Shown: positions 60,517 through 64,000 of the stretch, piece by piece
How the letters are laid out: each line of letters starts with the position of its first letter
How positions within the stretch are numbered: the first letter of the stretch is position 1
Assembly (NCBI GenBank): GCA_030374805.1
Contig: JARGSG010000217.1
Coordinates: 1 to 64,000 of the forward strand
Length of the DNA: 64,000 nt
Reading direction: 5' to 3'
DNA from: Gracilaria gracilis
Lineage: Eukaryota > Rhodophyta > Florideophyceae > Gracilariales > Gracilariaceae
The notes under the pieces: generated by a model
Database searches by the model: none
Told to the model about the DNA's origin: nothing
Seen by the model: only the letters and a program-made list of their open reading frames with translations
Position numbers and translations under genes: made by a program

Positions 60517-62769
60517 ATGCGGTGGAATCTAGATAGGAGTACGGGTGTGATCCAAGTTCTGCCTTTCACCGAGAAGATGCGAAACTTCAAGCGATTTGCA
60601 ACAAAGGCGCCACACCAAGGCTTAGAGCTTCGCCGTGGCATCAAGAAGAAACAAACCAAAAGACCGAAGCTCAATAGGATATACCGAACCCCCCAGTTTT
60701 TTCTGTTCATATGGGGTTTGTTGCTACTGCTGCTTTACATAGACACAAGTTTGCTTCCATCAAGCCAGAAGTTGTCAATTGTATGGATTGGGCGACGTTC
60801 GGATCCATCTTCTTCCAGTACTAAAACCGCCTTCCAAGTGGCTCAAACTACATTTCGATCCGATCAACTTGAGATTGAAATATTCTCAGCTCCAAAACCC
60901 TTTGTGGGCGAGGACCGAGAAGTGAACCTAAGAGCAATCAGATCATGGCAGAGATTAATACCAAGACCTAAAATTACACTCCTCGGACTCGAAACAGGAT
61001 ATGAAGAAGTTGCCGTCGAGTATGGTCTGAATATAAGGTCCGATGTTGACAAGAATTTTCTTGGAGTACCGCTCTTCAATTCTATGTTTCATATAGCTAA
61101 TTCTTCAAAAGCCGACGTGACTATGATAATCAATGGGGATATTATCTTGATCAATGACTTCATTTCAACTATGCAGAAAGTAAAGTCGAGGTTCAAGGAT
61201 TACTTGATGATTAGTGCACGATACGATCTTGAGAAACTTCCAAGCGATATAAATGAAGAAAATGAGGACTATGAAGATAAGCTGCGGCAATATGCTCTGA
61301 GTCATGGTAAACTTCATACCTACGGAGGGATGGACCTCTGGGCATGGAACCCGGACGGCCCTCAGTTGTTCGAACAACATATGCCATCCTTCATCTTCGG
61401 TCGTGGCAAGTACGACAACTGGTTAACACATGAAACCATCGCAGCTGGTCGGCGACAAGTCATTGACGCTTCAGAAGCAGTTATGAGCATCCATATCCGC
61501 CATAGTCACAGTCGAGTATCTCAATCGGGAAAGACAAGATCTGAAGGTATCTTTTGGTCAGAGGGGAAGAGATCAAAATTCGAACTTTTCGTCAACATAT
61601 ATCTAAGTTCTCGCTTTGGATCATATGAGAACCAGATGGGGAACATTCTTCACGCGCCTTGGCGTATAGCTAGATGTCTTGAGGCGAGTGGGTCTTGTTT
61701 GGTTCGGAGAATGCGCCCGGGTATATGTAACTGTGAGTATTCTCCGTCATCTATAGAGACACAGACTGATCCGACTCTCAAACTTGGTTCAAGAGTGATA
61801 AAGTGCGGAAGCATTTCGCATGAGAGCAAATCAGAATATGAAATACCGGTCGTTCCGGAGTCACAGGAAGAACCGAAGTTTTTCGGACTGCCTCTCACAC
61901 TTCAAACGATTGTGGAACGGATCGTTGAGGATAACACAGTGATTCTTTCCGCAATGAATTATGGATATCGAGACATGATGATGAACTGGGTTTGTAACAT
62001 GAGACAGCTAAAGATAACGAACTTTGTCGTGGCAGCCTTTGATGAAGAACTCTACAGATATGCATTTTTGCATGGACTCCCCGTGTATTTGGAGAACACA
62101 GTGATATCTAACGCAAGCATTTTAGATGCCGCCTACGGGACTGACTCTTTTAAGCAACTGACCAAACTGAAATCCAGAATTGTGCTTCGTGTTATGAAAC
62201 TGGGTTATGATGTTGTATGGACTGATACGGATATTATTTGGTTTCGAAATCCTTTGAACGACCTAAAGGGCTACGATGCGGACCTTGTCATTCAATCAAA
62301 CGCCCCTGATGTTGAGGCGGCCAATGAGTACAGAAGAATCAATTCAGGTTTTTACTTGGTCCACAGCAACAGCAAAACAATCGAAGCCTTTGAAGATGTC
62401 ATCGCTTACGCAAAGCGATCAAGAATGTCAGAGCAGCCATGTTTTTATGACGTCATCTGTGGTAAGAAAGGAGAGAGGAGAGTTGGACGCGATCGCTGTG
62501 ATTACAAGGGTATGGGTTTGCAACTCCTAGATCGTGGACTATATCCTAACGGGAATACGTTCGGTATGTGGGCGTTGCCTCCAGGAACAATTCTCTTGCA
62601 GTTTCCAAACATATTTATCCTGCATAATAACTGGATCAAGGGATCAAGCGAAAAGAGAAAAAGGTTGGAGAAGCACGGATTGATATTGTTCGATAAAGAT
62701 CTTGCGATTTGCAAGTATAGTTCTTTATCACAACCTTTTTCTACTGTGTTGGATTCGGACCTGAGATAG
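60517..62769 (+). CDS. GT77-type nucleotide-diphospho-sugar transferase, copy 2
   Basis: A paralogue of the gene just upstream, same direction, about half of residues the same by eye. Membrane segment near residues 66-80 (FFLFIWGLLLLLLYID). The N-terminal module repeats EIFSAPKPFVGED, INGDIILINDF and FGRGKYDNWLTHETIAAGRR. The catalytic module has VVWTDTDIIWFRNPL with DTD at 570-572, and EQPCFYDVICG. The start at 60517 is the first ATG; the ATG at 60577 would give a shorter cytosolic tail more like copy 1. Likely Golgi enzyme of the same pathway. Neither gene has a break, so the pair is probably functional. Confidence 0.75.
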   Translation: MRWNLDRSTGVIQVLPFTEKMRNFKRFATKAPHQGLELRRGIKKKQTKRPKLNRIYRTPQFFLFIWGLLLLLLYIDTSLLPSSQKLSIVWIGRRSDPSSSSTKTAFQVAQTTFRSDQLEIEIFSAPKPFVGEDREVNLRAIRSWQRLIPRPKITLLGLETGYEEVAVEYGLNIRSDVDKNFLGVPLFNSMFHIANSSKADVTMIINGDIILINDFISTMQKVKSRFKDYLMISARYDLEKLPSDINEENEDYEDKLRQYALSHGKLHTYGGMDLWAWNPDGPQLFEQHMPSFIFGRGKYDNWLTHETIAAGRRQVIDASEAVMSIHIRHSHSRVSQSGKTRSEGIFWSEGKRSKFELFVNIYLSSRFGSYENQMGNILHAPWRIARCLEASGSCLVRRMRPGICNCEYSPSSIETQTDPTLKLGSRVIKCGSISHESKSEYEIPVVPESQEEPKFFGLPLTLQTIVERIVEDNTVILSAMNYGYRDMMMNWVCNMRQLKITNFVVAAFDEELYRYAFLHGLPVYLENTVISNASILDAAYGTDSFKQLTKLKSRIVLRVMKLGYDVVWTDTDIIWFRNPLNDLKGYDADLVIQSNAPDVEAANEYRRINSGFYLVHSNSKTIEAFEDVIAYAKRSRMSEQPCFYDVICGKKGERRVGRDRCDYKGMGLQLLDRGLYPNGNTFGMWALPPGTILLQFPNIFILHNNWIKGSSEKRKRLEKHGLILFDKDLAICKYSSLSQPFSTVLDSDLR

Positions 62770-63573
62770 GAACTTACGTATAAGTTGTTGAAAGACAAAC
62801 GGGAGTTGAATGTTAATTTACACCTTTTCGAAGTCGAGTAGCGAACCGCTCGTGTCGAAGGTTAACTCTTCCAGCTCCCTTAGGATCCAGCTCCCTCAGG
62901 ATCTGGAAGAGTTTGTTTCACCCAGAGAATTAGGAGCTGGGTTGTCACAACCAATCGGATATACGTCAAGTTTGCACCCACTGGGATCACATTTGCTGGG
63001 ACAGAAAACTGTTTGCAGCTCGCAACCGGGGGTGCTGAACCATGGTGATCATCACTGATCACCTTGTCTTGAGACGTCTAATACGGACTTTTGTCAAGAT
63101 AGATTTCCTACCGTTTCTTGGGGAACACAGGGGATTCTTAGCTGAGAGCGTTCCTTTAAATGGAAACGCTCTATACTGCACCGAAGTAATTAAACTAGTG
63201 TACGCACAAAGAGAGAGAGAAAGCGTAGAGGTGGTCCAGCAAAAGTCTCAAGAAAGGAGGCTATTGAATAAGATGAAGACTGAGGCACTTCTTTCAGGCG
63301 CCAATATGGTAACAAACCAACCAAGGATACCTGACATATGACTTCCATTGCAAATTGTTGACGATCTTGTCGAATATGTGAAAGTTTACCGAATAAGAAG
63401 CTTCTGACGATCTACAAAAACTGCTCTGTCACTCTCAAGATCCACGTTCAACAACGTTCTTTTGGTAAGCATCCTATGCTCTACATATCGTTGTGTTTCG
63501 AAAGCACATATCATGAACAACTCCAACGTTCAGTCAAAACGATTAAGAGAAAGAACCCTCTTGTCGCCAAAAC
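62770..63573. other. intergenic, no gene seen
   Basis: About 800 bases. An imperfectly tandem 20-base unit (CAGCTCCCTNAGGATC) lies within a hairpin with 11-bp arms, AACTCTTCCAG at 62864-62874 and its reverse complement at 62903-62913. The plus frame 63042-63341 has no domain. The two flanking genes converge here. Confidence 0.4.
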
Positions 63574-64000
63574 TTAGAGTGTTGAGGTCGAAGTTAAAAT
63601 GCTAGGAAACACCCTCTTCCCTGTCTTCGGATCTCGCTTGCACATCGGGGGATAAACCGCTTTCAGGCTCTTGCTCAAGTACGGTGGAACAACAGCATCT
63701 TTCGGGATGGAAAGTGTAGACCCCTCCTGGTTACTGACATACCGCATGCATCCTTCTCTCATTTCATTCTGTGTTAGACGTACTTCAACTTCTGCCGCCC
63801 TTGCCTCAGTTGCTAAAGCAAACTTCTTCCTCTTGGAGGTCACTCCTCTTAGCACTTTGTCTACCATAGCTGCTCGCTTCTCCCTGTTTCTTTTCTCGGA
63901 CACCATTTGACGAAGTCTTGCCTTTTGCTGTCGCTTCAACTCCATTTCTTCATCATGGTCCCAGTCTTCTTGAACCTCTTTCTTCTTCGCCTTCGGGGAG
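63574..64000 (-). CDS. INO80 complex subunit Ies2/PAPA-1-like, 3' part
   Basis: The frame is open to the right edge, so the start is outside the window. Visible residues: a basic helix (MELKRQQKARLRQMVSEKR then NREKRAAMVDKVLRG), the PAPA-1 region that anchors the Ies2/INO80B subunit, then SIPKDAVVPPYL and CKRDPKTGKRVF. The end aligns with the Ies2 'C..D.KTG' zinc-HIT start, but the remaining HIT cysteines are absent, since the protein ends 12 residues later. Upstream at the edge it is acidic and lysine-rich. The INO80 complex slides nucleosomes in the nucleus. Tail-to-tail with the glycosyltransferase. Confidence 0.6.
   Translation of the reverse strand, partial: SPKAKKKEVQEDWDHDEEMELKRQQKARLRQMVSEKRNREKRAAMVDKVLRGVTSKRKKFALATEARAAEVEVRLTQNEMREGCMRYVSNQEGSTLSIPKDAVVPPYLSKSLKAVYPPMCKRDPKTGKRVFPSILTSTSTL

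Noticed and set aside
63042-63341. 99-codon plus-strand frame between the glycosyltransferase and the INO80-like gene
   Set aside because: No domain, no similarity by eye, in AT-rich DNA between convergent genes.
1-64000. tRNA, rRNA and other structured RNA genes
   Set aside because: No cloverleaf, A/B box pair or ribosomal RNA core was noticed on either strand; a covariance-model scan would be needed to exclude small ones.

Overview
The window looks like nuclear DNA of a compact, transposon-rich eukaryote. A red alga is my best guess. This is an inference from single-exon or few-intron genes with short GT-AG introns, uneven base composition, two tandem Golgi-type glycosyltransferases and dense DNA transposons. 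Nothing in the window proves the species. The recognisable host genes are RAD9 (checkpoint clamp), DMX/Rav1 (V-ATPase assembly), the two molybdopterin synthase subunits, SGF29 (SAGA), a Mediator-like coiled-coil subunit, two GT77-type glycosyltransferases and an INO80 Ies2/PAPA-1-like subunit.

Layout. 0-4.4 kb: a Tnp2-type (CACTA/Plavaka) transposase running in from the left edge, and an unidentified basic protein. 4.9-14.2 kb: GC-rich host genes RAD9 (-), a secreted protein (-) and DMX/Rav1 (+), all with reading-frame breaks. 14.6-23.3 kb: a transposon graveyard with a decayed Ty1/copia fossil (-) holding a MITE, an open pogo/Tigger transposase (-), a truncated piggyBac (-) and a DUF7869-like transposase (-).

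23.4-42.4 kb: a ~19 kb composite unit that I read as one giant DNA transposon or integrated replicon. It is bounded by a 15-bp perfect inverted repeat and CTAGTTT-type subterminal motifs. It carries a Plavaka/KDZ-like transposase, a beta-class DNA methyltransferase joined to a SET domain, a ParB-like protein, a 2-oxoglutarate/Fe(II) dioxygenase-like protein, a ketopantoate-reductase-like protein and several coiled-coil or low-complexity proteins. Strand composition flips from C-rich to G-rich on the + strand across a hairpin-rich centre at 34.0-35.5 kb, whatever the gene direction. This is the most interesting part of the window: a mobile element that seems to carry DNA and histone modification writers, a possible eraser and an origin-like centre. 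Most of its genes are broken, so it is probably a dead copy.

42.6-49.2 kb: three transposons nested inside one another (piggyBac in Tc1 in a pogo-like element), each boundary visible from terminal repeats and TA duplications. 49.5-64 kb: host genes for molybdopterin synthase (MoaD and MoaE in tandem, 7 bases apart), a coiled-coil protein, SGF29, a MED28-like protein, two GT77-type glycosyltransferases, and the 3' part of an INO80-subunit gene at the right edge.
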